Shown: one piece after another, positions 1 to 5,883 of the stretch | Numbering within the stretch: the first letter of the stretch is position 1 | How the letters are laid out: every line of letters begins with the position of its first letter | Assembly: GCA_014379925.1 (NCBI GenBank) | Contig: JACMKY010000265.1 | Location: 1-5,927, forward strand | DNA from: Cytophagales bacterium | GTDB taxonomy: Bacteria; Bacteroidota; Bacteroidia; Cytophagales; ES-bin-26 | Direction: 5' to 3' | Length of the DNA: 5,927 nucleotides | Program-made: the position numbers and the translations under genes | The notes under the pieces: generated by a model | What the model was told of the DNA's origin: nothing | What the model saw: only the letters and a program-made list of their open reading frames with translations | Databases searched by the model: none

Positions 1-683
1 CCACCGACGTCATGCTTTCGGGCAAGGTTGCCGTGGTTGCTGGCTACGGCGACGTCGGCAAAGGCTGCGCCCAAAGCCTGCGTGGTCAGGGATGTCGAGT
101 ACTCGTCACCGAAATCGACCCCATCTGCGCCCTGCAAGCCGCCATGGAAGGCTACCAGGTGCTGAAGATGGACAATGCCATCAAGCAAGCCGACATCGTG
201 GTGACCACCACCGGCAACAAGGGCATCATCACCGAACGGCACTTCCGCGCGATGAAAGACAAGGCCATCGTCTGCAACATCGGCCACTTCGACATCGAAC
301 TGGACATGAACTGGTTGAACCAGCACTATGGCCACACCAAGGACACCATCAAGCCCCAGGTGGACAAGTATACCATCGACGGCAAGGACGTTATTATACT
401 GGCGGAGGGCCGGTTGGTGAACCTGGGCTGCGGCACGGGCCACCCTTCCTTCGTGATGTCGTCTTCGTTCAGCAACCAGGTGCTGGCGCAACTCGAGTTG
501 TGGAATAACCACCAGAGCTACGAGAAGAAAGTGTACACGCTGCCCAAGCACCTCGACGAGAAAGTGGCCCGCCTGCACCTGGCCAAAATCGGCGTGGAAC
601 TGGAGGAACTCTCGTCGGATCAAGCCGACTACATCGGCGTGGAGGTGAAAGGCCCGTTCAAGTCTGACCACTACCGCTATTGA
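1..683 (+). CDS. ahcY: S-adenosylhomocysteine hydrolase (adenosylhomocysteinase), 3' part
   Basis: This enzyme reversibly splits S-adenosylhomocysteine into adenosine and homocysteine in the cytoplasm, using tightly bound NAD, and so relieves product inhibition of methyltransferases. The frame is open from the window edge (first whole codon at base 3, reading TDVMLSGKV), so the start and the N-terminal substrate-binding part lie outside. What remains is the NAD-binding domain and the C-terminal tail. The dinucleotide fingerprint GYGDVGKG is at bases 42-65, the ribose-binding acidic residue lies in TEID (about base 111), and the family signatures GHFDIELD, IKPQVDKY and LVNLGCGTGHPSFVMS follow. 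It ends in KSDHYRY; in this family the C-terminal Lys and Tyr reach into the NAD site of the neighbouring subunit. The roughly 226 residues present are about half of the usual 430-470. The stop is TGA at 681-683. No truncation or frameshift is visible inside the window. Confidence 0.97.
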   Translation, partial: TDVMLSGKVAVVAGYGDVGKGCAQSLRGQGCRVLVTEIDPICALQAAMEGYQVLKMDNAIKQADIVVTTTGNKGIITERHFRAMKDKAIVCNIGHFDIELDMNWLNQHYGHTKDTIKPQVDKYTIDGKDVIILAEGRLVNLGCGTGHPSFVMSSSFSNQVLAQLELWNNHQSYEKKVYTLPKHLDEKVARLHLAKIGVELEELSSDQADYIGVEVKGPFKSDHYRY

Positions 684-831
684 TGGCTTCAACGAACCGT
701 CGCCAGTGGTGAGCGGCGTCGTTGCATCGCAACGAGGTAAGTCGTGCGCCTGGCAAAGCCTGACCAATCAACGTCCGGAAACGGGAGTCAGGTAAGCAGG
801 CAGTTTCAGTTGTTTCCTACCTGCTTTTCGT

Positions 832-874
832 AAAACCCGTGGGGTCGCTCAGCCCCCGCGGGTTTTATTTTTTT
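832..874 (+). terminator. Intrinsic terminator downstream of ahcY
   Basis: AAAACCCG (832-839) pairs with CGGGTTTT (859-866). The helix continues through a T-G wobble and GGGG (841-844) against CCCC (854-857), giving about 13 pairs around a 9-nt loop. One A follows and then seven T (868-874), which is the classic Rho-independent layout on the + strand. The A run on the left arm also gives weak symmetry for the other strand, but there is no opposing gene to terminate. It lies about 150 bases past the ahcY stop and separates ahcY transcription from the receptor operon. Confidence 0.88.
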
Positions 875-1054
875 AGCCCGGCGTTGGAGGAAATCGTCGG
901 GAAAACGGGTCGGGTCGTTAACCTGGCGGAATGGGACCAAACGAAAAAATGTCCTGTCTTCCCCGTCCTGCCATTTCGGTCGCGTGATTTCGCTTCCCAG
1001 CCCCTAAAAACCCTCCTTCAAGGCATAGGTACCATCCTTAAAGAAAAGATAACA

Positions 1055-1093
1055 AACTTTTGGGTTTGGGGTCGGTTTAAATGGGGAGATTTG
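1055..1093 (+). promoter_or_regulatory. Possible promoter region of the receptor operon (weak)
   Basis: Two sequences here each differ by one base from the Bacteroidota -7 consensus TAnnTTTG: AACTTTTG at 1055-1062 and GAGATTTG at 1086-1093. TTTG motifs that could act as -33 boxes lie at 1059-1062 and 1065-1068, but their distances to the second candidate (23 and 17 bases) are just outside the usual 19-21. The patch is AT-richer than its surroundings and lies downstream of the ahcY terminator, so a start site here is plausible. It would leave a leader of roughly 110-150 nt. No perfect match was found in the gap, so the exact position is uncertain. Confidence 0.3.
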
Positions 1094-1180
1094 CGTCCGA
1101 TCGGAACCGCGTTCGGCATTCACCCAACGTACCCCAGGCAAGATTTCCCGCTTCCGTTCGTTGATAAGTGCGCCAAAGGC

Positions 1181-1190
1181 AACGTACGTT
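1181..1190. promoter_or_regulatory. 10-bp perfect palindrome before the receptor gene
   Basis: AACGTACGTT is a perfect palindrome ending 21 bases before the TTG start at 1212. The 8-mer CAACGTAC that forms its left part also occurs at 1125-1132, 55 bases upstream, without the right half. A full site plus a half site near a gene start can indicate an operator, but such short matches also arise by chance. No regulator gene is in the window, so the role is inferred only. Confidence 0.25.
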
Positions 1191-1211
1191 CCCGGCTAAA
1201 CTCCCCAGCAT

Positions 1212-3530
1212 TTGAAAAAAGCATTCTACGCCCATCTTTTCGTCCTTGCCCTCCCGGTTTTACTGGCCACCTTCCCGGCGTTTGCCCAAAGGGCTACGGT
1301 TAGCGGTCACGTAAAGGATGCGGCCACGGGCGAGGACCTGATCGGGGCGGGCATTGCCGTTCGGGCCACCGGCCAGGGAACGGCCACCAATGCCTACGGT
1401 TTTTACTCGCTGACCCTGCCCGCCGACAGCGTGACGCTGGTTATTTCGTACCTGGGATACACCGACGAAATCAAGGCAGTGCGGTTGAACAAGAACCTGG
1501 TACTCGACGTGGCGCTGGTGTCGCAAAGCCGGCAACTGCGGGAAGTGGTGGTGTCGGCTAACTCGTTGCGGGAAAAAATCAACGCGACCCAGATGAGCGT
1601 GGAGCAGATCACCACGCGGGAAGCCAAACTCATTCCGGCCATTTTCGGGGAAGTGGACATCCTGAAAGTGCTGCAACTCAAACCCGGCATCAAGTCGGGG
1701 GGCGAAGGTACCTCGGGCTTGTACGTGCGCGGGGGCGGCCCCGACCAGAACCTGGTGGTGCTCGACGAAGCCGTGGTCTACAACGCCAACCACTTGTTCG
1801 GCTTTTTCAGCGTCTTCAATTCCGATGCCGTCAAGGGCGTGGATCTGTACAAGGGCGACTTTCCGGCGCAGTTCGGCGGGCGGCTCTCCTCGGTGGTGGA
1901 CGTGAAGCTGCGCGACGGCAACGCCAAGAAATTCGCCGGGTCGGGCGGCCTCGGCCTGATCTCCTCCCGGCTCACGCTGGAGGGCCCGCTGGTCAAGGAC
2001 AAGTCTTCGTTCATGGTCGCCGGACGGCGCACCTACTTCGATCTGTTTACCCGCCAGTACAACCGCGCAAACGCGAACAAGGAGGATTTCAATCCCATTC
2101 CCAACTACCATTTCTACGACCTCAACGCCAAGGTCAACTACCGGCTGGGAGAGCGGGACCGCCTCTACGCCAGCGGTTACTTCGGCCGGGACGTGTTTGA
2201 GTTCAACCAGGACCGGTTCAAGGTCAATTTCGACTGGGGCAACACCACGGCCACCCTCCGCTGGAACCACGTGTTCGGCCCCCGCCTGTTTGCCAACACC
2301 TCGCTCATCCTTTCCGATTACCAATACAACATCCGCAACCGGCTCGACGTGTTCAGCTTCAGCCTGGGTTCGCGCATTACCGATTATACTGCCAAGGTGG
2401 ATTTTGACTACTTGCCCAACAACCGCCATACCCTCAAGTTCGGCGCGCAGTACACCCACCACCGGTTCGGGATCGGCCGCTTCCGCTTTGCCAGCGACGA
2501 CGGTCGCCTGGACATCAAGCAGGGGCAGGATTTGCAAGGTACGGAGGTGGGCGCCTACCTCAACGACGACGTGAACCTGAGCGGCCGCCTGCGCCTGAAC
2601 GCCGGCCTCCGGCTGTCGGGATTCGTCAACGAGGGCAAGACCTTCGGCGGCGTGGAACCCCGTTTGGCGGCCCGCTACAAACTCACCGAAAACACGTCGC
2701 TCAAGGCCAGCGCGGCCCGGATGTACCAGTACGTGCACCTGGTGGCCAACTCGGGGGCTTCGTTGCCCACCGACGTCTGGTACCCGTCCAACCGCGTCGT
2801 CGATCCGCAGCGGTCCGACCAGGTGGCGGGGGGCGTGAGCTTCCTGCTTTTCGACGGCAAATTCCTGCTCACCAACGAAGGGTATTACAAATGGATGCGG
2901 CGTCAGATCGACTTTCGCGACGGGGCCAACCTGTTCGTCAACGACAACCTGGACGCGGAGTTCGTGTTCGGCCGGGGCTGGAGCTACGGCAACGAACTCT
3001 ACTTCGAAAAGAAGGAAGGCCGCACGACGGGTTGGGTGGGCTACACCCTCTCCTGGACCTACCGCCAGTTTGCCGACATCAGCGGGGGCGAGCCCTTCTT
3101 TCCGCGCTACGACCGGCGACACGACGCGTCGGTGGTGGTGATGCACGAATTGTCCAAACGGATATCCCTCTCGGCCACCTGGGTCTACAACACGGGAAAC
3201 GCCTATTCGCTGCCAGCGGGCCGTTTCACGCTGCAAGACGTGAACGGGGTGCCTTTCCGGGTGATTCCGGTTTACCCGGATCAACGCAACACCGAACGGC
3301 TGGCCCCCTACAGCCGGTTAGACCTGGGGCTGGTGTGGCGGTTCAAGCCCCGCTGGGGGGAGTCGGACCTGACGTTTAGTGTCTACAATGCCTACAATCG
3401 CCGCAATGCCTTCTTCGTTTTCTTTGACGAGGTTCGCAACGACGAGGACACGGTCATCACGGAGTTTCAGTTGAAGCAAGTCTCGCTGTTCCCGATCATC
3501 GGGACCCTTACCTACAATTTTAAGTTCTGA
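1212..3530 (+). CDS. TonB-dependent outer-membrane receptor with carboxypeptidase-regulatory-like N-domain
   Basis: This 772-aa outer-membrane beta-barrel should import a ligand using energy from TonB-ExbBD. The start is TTG: an in-frame TAA lies five codons upstream (1197-1199), no in-frame ATG exists before about residue 128, and TTG yields a complete signal peptide, MKKAF followed by a hydrophobic stretch and cleavage after PAFA (residue 25). Residues about 28-103 form the CarboxypepD_reg-like beta-sandwich (SGHVKDAATGEDL, GFYSLTLPADS, ISYLGY). A LREVVVSA segment (109-116) resembles the link seen before plugs of this class. The plug spans about 135-235 (LYVRGGGPDQNLVVLDEAVVY, then FPAQFGGRLSSVVDV). 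The rest is barrel with alternating aromatic strands, ending in YNFKF with the terminal Phe typical of outer-membrane barrels. It is shorter than SusC proteins (about 1000 aa) and its partner is a DUF4249 lipoprotein rather than SusD, so a SusC call is not supported. The substrate is unknown. Confidence 0.93.
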   Translation: MKKAFYAHLFVLALPVLLATFPAFAQRATVSGHVKDAATGEDLIGAGIAVRATGQGTATNAYGFYSLTLPADSVTLVISYLGYTDEIKAVRLNKNLVLDVALVSQSRQLREVVVSANSLREKINATQMSVEQITTREAKLIPAIFGEVDILKVLQLKPGIKSGGEGTSGLYVRGGGPDQNLVVLDEAVVYNANHLFGFFSVFNSDAVKGVDLYKGDFPAQFGGRLSSVVDVKLRDGNAKKFAGSGGLGLISSRLTLEGPLVKDKSSFMVAGRRTYFDLFTRQYNRANANKEDFNPIPNYHFYDLNAKVNYRLGERDRLYASGYFGRDVFEFNQDRFKVNFDWGNTTATLRWNHVFGPRLFANTSLILSDYQYNIRNRLDVFSFSLGSRITDYTAKVDFDYLPNNRHTLKFGAQYTHHRFGIGRFRFASDDGRLDIKQGQDLQGTEVGAYLNDDVNLSGRLRLNAGLRLSGFVNEGKTFGGVEPRLAARYKLTENTSLKASAARMYQYVHLVANSGASLPTDVWYPSNRVVDPQRSDQVAGGVSFLLFDGKFLLTNEGYYKWMRRQIDFRDGANLFVNDNLDAEFVFGRGWSYGNELYFEKKEGRTTGWVGYTLSWTYRQFADISGGEPFFPRYDRRHDASVVVMHELSKRISLSATWVYNTGNAYSLPAGRFTLQDVNGVPFRVIPVYPDQRNTERLAPYSRLDLGLVWRFKPRWGESDLTFSVYNAYNRRNAFFVFFDEVRNDEDTVITEFQLKQVSLFPIIGTLTYNFKF

Positions 3531-3533
3531 CGG

Positions 3534-4406
3534 ATGGGATCAATTTTGCGCGTTTGGTTGTCGGTTTTCCCGAAAGGCGCGCGCGCCGGGGCAACGGAGA
3601 CGGGCGTTTTCGCGGGCCTGCTGGCGCTGTTGCTCACCGGCTGCGGCAACCTCGAGAAGGAGATCGTGGTGCCGCAGCCGCCCTACACCCCGCAACTGGT
3701 GGTGGAGTGTTACCTGGAGCGGGGCGAACCGTACCGGCTGGCGCTGACCGAAAGCGTGAATTACCTGGCTACTCCCCAGGTGCCGGTCGTCACCGACGCC
3801 ACCGTCCGCATTGGCTACCCGGGACAATCGGATGCGTTGTCTTTCGCTCCGGTGATTGATTCCGTCAACCGCAAGGGCTACAACTACACGCTCGATAAGC
3901 CAGTAGTGGACGACCCCAACGCGGAGTACACCCTGGAGATCACCGATCCGAAGGGCCGCCGCGTGACGGGAACCACCCGGTTTCCTTCTTTCGTGCCGTT
4001 GAAAGAAATTGCCTGGGCGTTTGACGAAAAAGAAAAAGCCTACCTGACGGTGCGGTTCGACGATCCGCCCGGCACCGTGGATTATTACCGCTTCGTAATC
4101 ACCCGCGACAGCTTGGCCGGCGAAGTGGAAACCAGCTTTACCCTGGAGGACCGTTTTGGAACCAACAACGAGATTACGTTGGGTACGGGCTACAACTTCG
4201 AGGACGGCGATTCGCTCGTGGTATCTCTTTTCCACATCAGCAAACCGTATTTCGATTTCCTGGAAAGTACCGACGCCGCCGCCAGCGCCAACGGCAATCC
4301 GTTCGCGCAACCTTCGCTGGTCAAGTCCACCGTACGGGGAGGCATCGGGGTGTTTACGGCCCTGGTGTACGACCGAAAAAAGATCGTCATCAAACAGGAC
4401 AAGTAA
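3534..4406 (+). CDS. DUF4249 family lipoprotein
   Basis: This 290-aa protein is a likely lipoprotein partner of the preceding receptor. A lipobox LLTGC puts the modified cysteine at residue 37 after a hydrophobic run (25-35). The mature part matches the DUF4249 pattern as I know it: an early PQLVVECYL strand (53-61), ESVNYL, TDATVRI, EYTLEITDPKGRRVTGTTRFP (131-151), DYYRFVITRD (183-192), EDGDSLVVSLFHISKPYFDFL (223-243), and the closing block GNPFAQP...GGIGVFTALVYD (254-280). Length is within the family range. The start follows the receptor stop by three bases (TGA CGG ATG) in the same frame, which implies translational coupling in one operon. ATG 3534 is the earliest possible start. It gives an unusually long n-region containing Pro13 and Glu22, so in-frame TTG codons at 3546 or 3558 are alternatives. 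Biochemical function is unknown; outer-membrane, possibly surface, location is inferred. Confidence 0.88.
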   Translation: MGSILRVWLSVFPKGARAGATETGVFAGLLALLLTGCGNLEKEIVVPQPPYTPQLVVECYLERGEPYRLALTESVNYLATPQVPVVTDATVRIGYPGQSDALSFAPVIDSVNRKGYNYTLDKPVVDDPNAEYTLEITDPKGRRVTGTTRFPSFVPLKEIAWAFDEKEKAYLTVRFDDPPGTVDYYRFVITRDSLAGEVETSFTLEDRFGTNNEITLGTGYNFEDGDSLVVSLFHISKPYFDFLESTDAAASANGNPFAQPSLVKSTVRGGIGVFTALVYDRKKIVIKQDK

Positions 4407-4441
4407 AGCGGGTTTCCTTCACCCGTGCGGAGAAAATGAGT

Positions 4442-4507
4442 GATTGTCCAATGGGTCGGGATTGCACTTCCCGACCAGCGGCAGCAACCGTTGCCCACTG
4501 GACTATC
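4442..4507. other. Structured 66-nt element, potential three-way junction
   Basis: The outer arms 4442-4453 and 4496-4507 pair at 10 of 12 positions (GAT, GTCCA and TG helices separated by T-T and A-C mismatches). Inside, GGTCGGGA (4454-4461) pairs perfectly with TCCCGACC (4469-4476) around a 7-nt loop. A second small stem, GCAA (4484-4487) with TTGC (4491-4494), closes a 3-nt loop. Together they give a cloverleaf-like three-way junction. It begins 35 bases after the lipoprotein stop. There is no T tract, so it is not a standard intrinsic terminator, and it lacks the CUGANGA and GAAA core of a hammerhead ribozyme. It could protect the 3' end of the operon mRNA, be a dispersed repeat, or be a small RNA; I cannot tell which. 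Confidence 0.45.
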
Positions 4508-4564
4508 CCTGAAAAGCTTCTTGCCAGCCGGAATGCCACCCCTAAGATCAACAAAATTTGGGGT

Positions 4565-4588
4565 GAAGATTCCGGGCGTTCGATCTTC
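4565..4588. promoter_or_regulatory. Dyad overlapping the oxidoreductase promoter (possible operator)
   Basis: GAAGAT (4565-4570) and ATCTTC (4583-4588) form a perfect 6-bp inverted repeat with a 12-bp spacer. It ends three bases before the -7 element, so it covers the place where a -33 contact would be. A -33 TTTG at normal spacing is missing, which fits a promoter that depends on or is blocked by a bound regulator. The operator role is inferred from position only, and the regulator is not in the window. Confidence 0.35.
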
Positions 4589-4591
4589 TTC

Positions 4592-4599
4592 TATCTTTG
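4592..4599 (+). promoter_or_regulatory. Bacteroidota-type -7 promoter element for the oxidoreductase
   Basis: TATCTTTG matches the Bacteroidota sigma-A -7 consensus TAnnTTTG exactly. Transcription would begin near 4604-4606, leaving a leader of about 27 nt before the ATG at 4632. No TTTG lies 19-21 bases upstream; the nearest (4557-4560) is 31 bases away. This element decides the start of the next gene: the open frame runs back to 4440, but codons before 4632 would lie upstream of or inside the promoter. Confidence 0.62.
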
Positions 4600-4631
4600 T
4601 GCCCGGACCAAGCAGGAAACCAACACGACCC

Positions 4632-5807
4632 ATGGAAGAAGCGCGAGCCAATCGGCGTAAGTTTATCAAGGATTCCGTCATTACGGCGGCGGGTATGGTC
4701 GTGATGCCGGCCCTGTCCGAAGCAACGCCCGGTTACTTGCCCGGTGGGCCAGTGGCGGGCAGCCAGGTCCGGAATGCGGGAACGCCGGAGGCCGCCCGGA
4801 TTCGGTTCTCCGTGATCGGGCTCAACCACGGCCACGTCTACGCGCAGGTTGGAGCGGTGTTGAAAGGGGGCGGTCAGCTCGTTGGCTTCCACGCCAAAGA
4901 GGCGGACCTCGCCGCCGCCTTCGCCAAGCGCTACCCGTCGGCGAAGGCCGCCTCCACGGAGAAAGAGATTCTCGAGGACCGCTCGATCCAACTCGTCGTC
5001 AGCGCCGCGATCCCCGACGCGCGCGCGCCCCTCGGCATCGAGGTGATGCGCCACGGCAAGGACTTCATGGTGGATAAGCCCGGCATTACCACCCTCGAAC
5101 AGCTCGCGGAGGTGCGTCGCGTCCAGCAGGAAACCCGTCGCATCTATTCCATCATGTACAGCGAGCGGTTCGAGAACCCGGCGACCGTCAAGGCCGGGGA
5201 ACTGGTCAAAGCCGGGGCCATCGGCAAAGTCCTCCAAACCATCGGACTGGGGCCGCACCGGATGAACCCGACGTCGCGCCCCGAGTGGTTCTTCGACCGC
5301 CGGCGTTTCGGCGGCATCCTCTGCGACATCGGCTCCCACCAATTCGACCAGTTCCTGTTTTTCACGGGCTCCACCAACGCCGAGGTGGTGGCCTCGCAGG
5401 TTGGCAACGTCCACCACCCGCAATACCCCGGGTTCGAGGATTTCGGCGACGTGATGGTGCGCGGTGACGGGGGAACGGGCTACGTCCGGGTCGACTGGTT
5501 CACGCCCGACGGGCTCAACACCTGGGGAGACGGGCGGCTGACGATTCTCGGCACGGAAGGGTACATCGAAGTGCGTAAGAACGTGGACATCGCCGGCCGG
5601 GACGGCGGGAGCCACCTTTTTCTGGTGGATCAGAAAGCGACCCGCTACGTTGATTGCCGCCAGGAGCCCCTGCCTTACGGCGAACGACTCGTGGACGACA
5701 TCCTCCACCGGACTGAGACCGCGATGTCGCAAGCCCACTGCTTCCGCGCCACGGAACTGGCGCTCAAAGCCCAGCAGCAAGCGCAGCAAATCAACCCCGG
5801 CAAGTAA
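4632..5807 (+). CDS. Tat-exported Gfo/Idh/MocA family oxidoreductase
   Basis: This 391-aa protein is predicted to be an NAD(P)-dependent dehydrogenase acting on a sugar, polyol or related compound outside the cytoplasm. The N-terminus carries a twin-arginine signal (NRRKFIK, residues 7-13, then a hydrophobic stretch to about 28). The Rossmann domain begins at about 57 with RFSVIGLNHGHVYAQV; the fingerprint reads GLNHGH (63-68) where most relatives have GxGxxG. The usual EKP loop reads DKP (148-150). The C-terminal domain contains GGILCDIGSHQFDQ (227-240), in which Asp232 and His236 sit at the family's catalytic or substrate positions. GTEGYIEV (307-314) and a Gln-rich last helix (LALKAQQQAQQ) follow. 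ATG 4632 is chosen because it starts at the Tat signal and lies 33 bases after a good -7 element; the GTG at 4440 would add 64 residues unlike the family. Stop TAA is at 5805-5807. Substrate specificity cannot be read from the sequence. Confidence 0.9.
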   Translation: MEEARANRRKFIKDSVITAAGMVVMPALSEATPGYLPGGPVAGSQVRNAGTPEAARIRFSVIGLNHGHVYAQVGAVLKGGGQLVGFHAKEADLAAAFAKRYPSAKAASTEKEILEDRSIQLVVSAAIPDARAPLGIEVMRHGKDFMVDKPGITTLEQLAEVRRVQQETRRIYSIMYSERFENPATVKAGELVKAGAIGKVLQTIGLGPHRMNPTSRPEWFFDRRRFGGILCDIGSHQFDQFLFFTGSTNAEVVASQVGNVHHPQYPGFEDFGDVMVRGDGGTGYVRVDWFTPDGLNTWGDGRLTILGTEGYIEVRKNVDIAGRDGGSHLFLVDQKATRYVDCRQEPLPYGERLVDDILHRTETAMSQAHCFRATELALKAQQQAQQINPGK

Positions 5808-5809
5808 CC

Positions 5810-5883
5810 AGGTTGCAGGTTACACGTCGCCGGTTGAACAGCAACGGGCTGGCAGGCAACCAAATTACAGGTTGCGGGTTACA
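5810..5883 (+). repeat. Degenerate AGGTTGC/AGGTTAC heptamer repeats
   Basis: AGGTTGC-AGGTTAC-A (5810-5824) recurs as AGGTTGC-GGGTTAC-A (5869-5883), a 15-mer with one mismatch at a distance of 59 bases. Each copy is itself two tandem heptamers. Between them lie a related CGGTTGA (5831-5837) and an inverted copy, GCAACC (5856-5861), which can pair with GGTTGC (5870-5875) around an 8-nt loop. The array starts two bases after the oxidoreductase stop codon. It looks like an intergenic short-tandem-repeat remnant rather than a terminator, since no T run follows. Confidence 0.55.

Larger units (their letters stand above)
684..1211. other. Intergenic region between ahcY and the TonB receptor operon
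   Basis: This is a 528-bp gap with no credible gene. From the left it holds a perfect 7-bp hairpin with a 3-nt loop (TCGTTGC/GCAACGA, 719-735), a weaker 7-bp stem (AAGCAGG at 794-800 with CCTGCTT at 820-826) followed by a short T run, and then the strong terminator at 832-874. After that come about 160 bases with nothing I recognise, an AT-richer patch around 1036-1093 that is the best place for a promoter, and a 10-bp palindrome at 1181-1190. An open frame crosses 839-1303, but it begins inside the terminator stem, overlaps the receptor gene and resembles no protein family, so I do not call it. No tRNA, riboswitch or other named RNA was recognised. Confidence 0.7.

Noticed and set aside
839..1303. 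A 154-codon open frame on the + strand between ahcY and the receptor
   Set aside because: It begins inside the ahcY terminator stem, overlaps the receptor signal peptide and domain in another frame, and has no family features.
1260..3284. A 674-codon open frame on the minus strand opposite the receptor gene
   Set aside because: It lies wholly inside the receptor coding region. The translation is Val/Glu/His/Arg-rich without any family motif, and such long antisense frames are expected opposite GC-rich genes. No promoter supports it.
1212..3530. Calling the receptor a SusC-type glycan importer
   Set aside because: It is much shorter than usual SusC proteins, has no SusD-like neighbour and no carbohydrate-active enzyme beside it; the partner is DUF4249.
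3540..4310. A 256-codon minus-strand frame opposite the lipoprotein gene
   Set aside because: Its composition is that of an antisense shadow, and the + strand DUF4249 assignment explains the same DNA.
4409..4425. Small hairpin (CGGGT/ACCCG) just after the lipoprotein stop as a terminator
   Set aside because: The stem is only 5 bp and is not followed by a T run.
4442..4507. Hammerhead ribozyme or integron attC site for the three-way-junction element
   Set aside because: The CUGANGA and GAAA ribozyme core is absent, and there is no properly placed RYYYAAC/GTTRRRY pair or integron gene nearby.
4440..4631. A 64-residue N-terminal extension of the oxidoreductase from a GTG start
   Set aside because: It would place the structured element and the promoter inside coding sequence and would push the Tat signal to residue 71, where it could not work.
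4548..5789. A 413-codon open frame on the minus strand opposite the oxidoreductase
   Set aside because: It is a shadow of a clearly recognised + strand gene in GC-rich DNA and has no recognisable domain.
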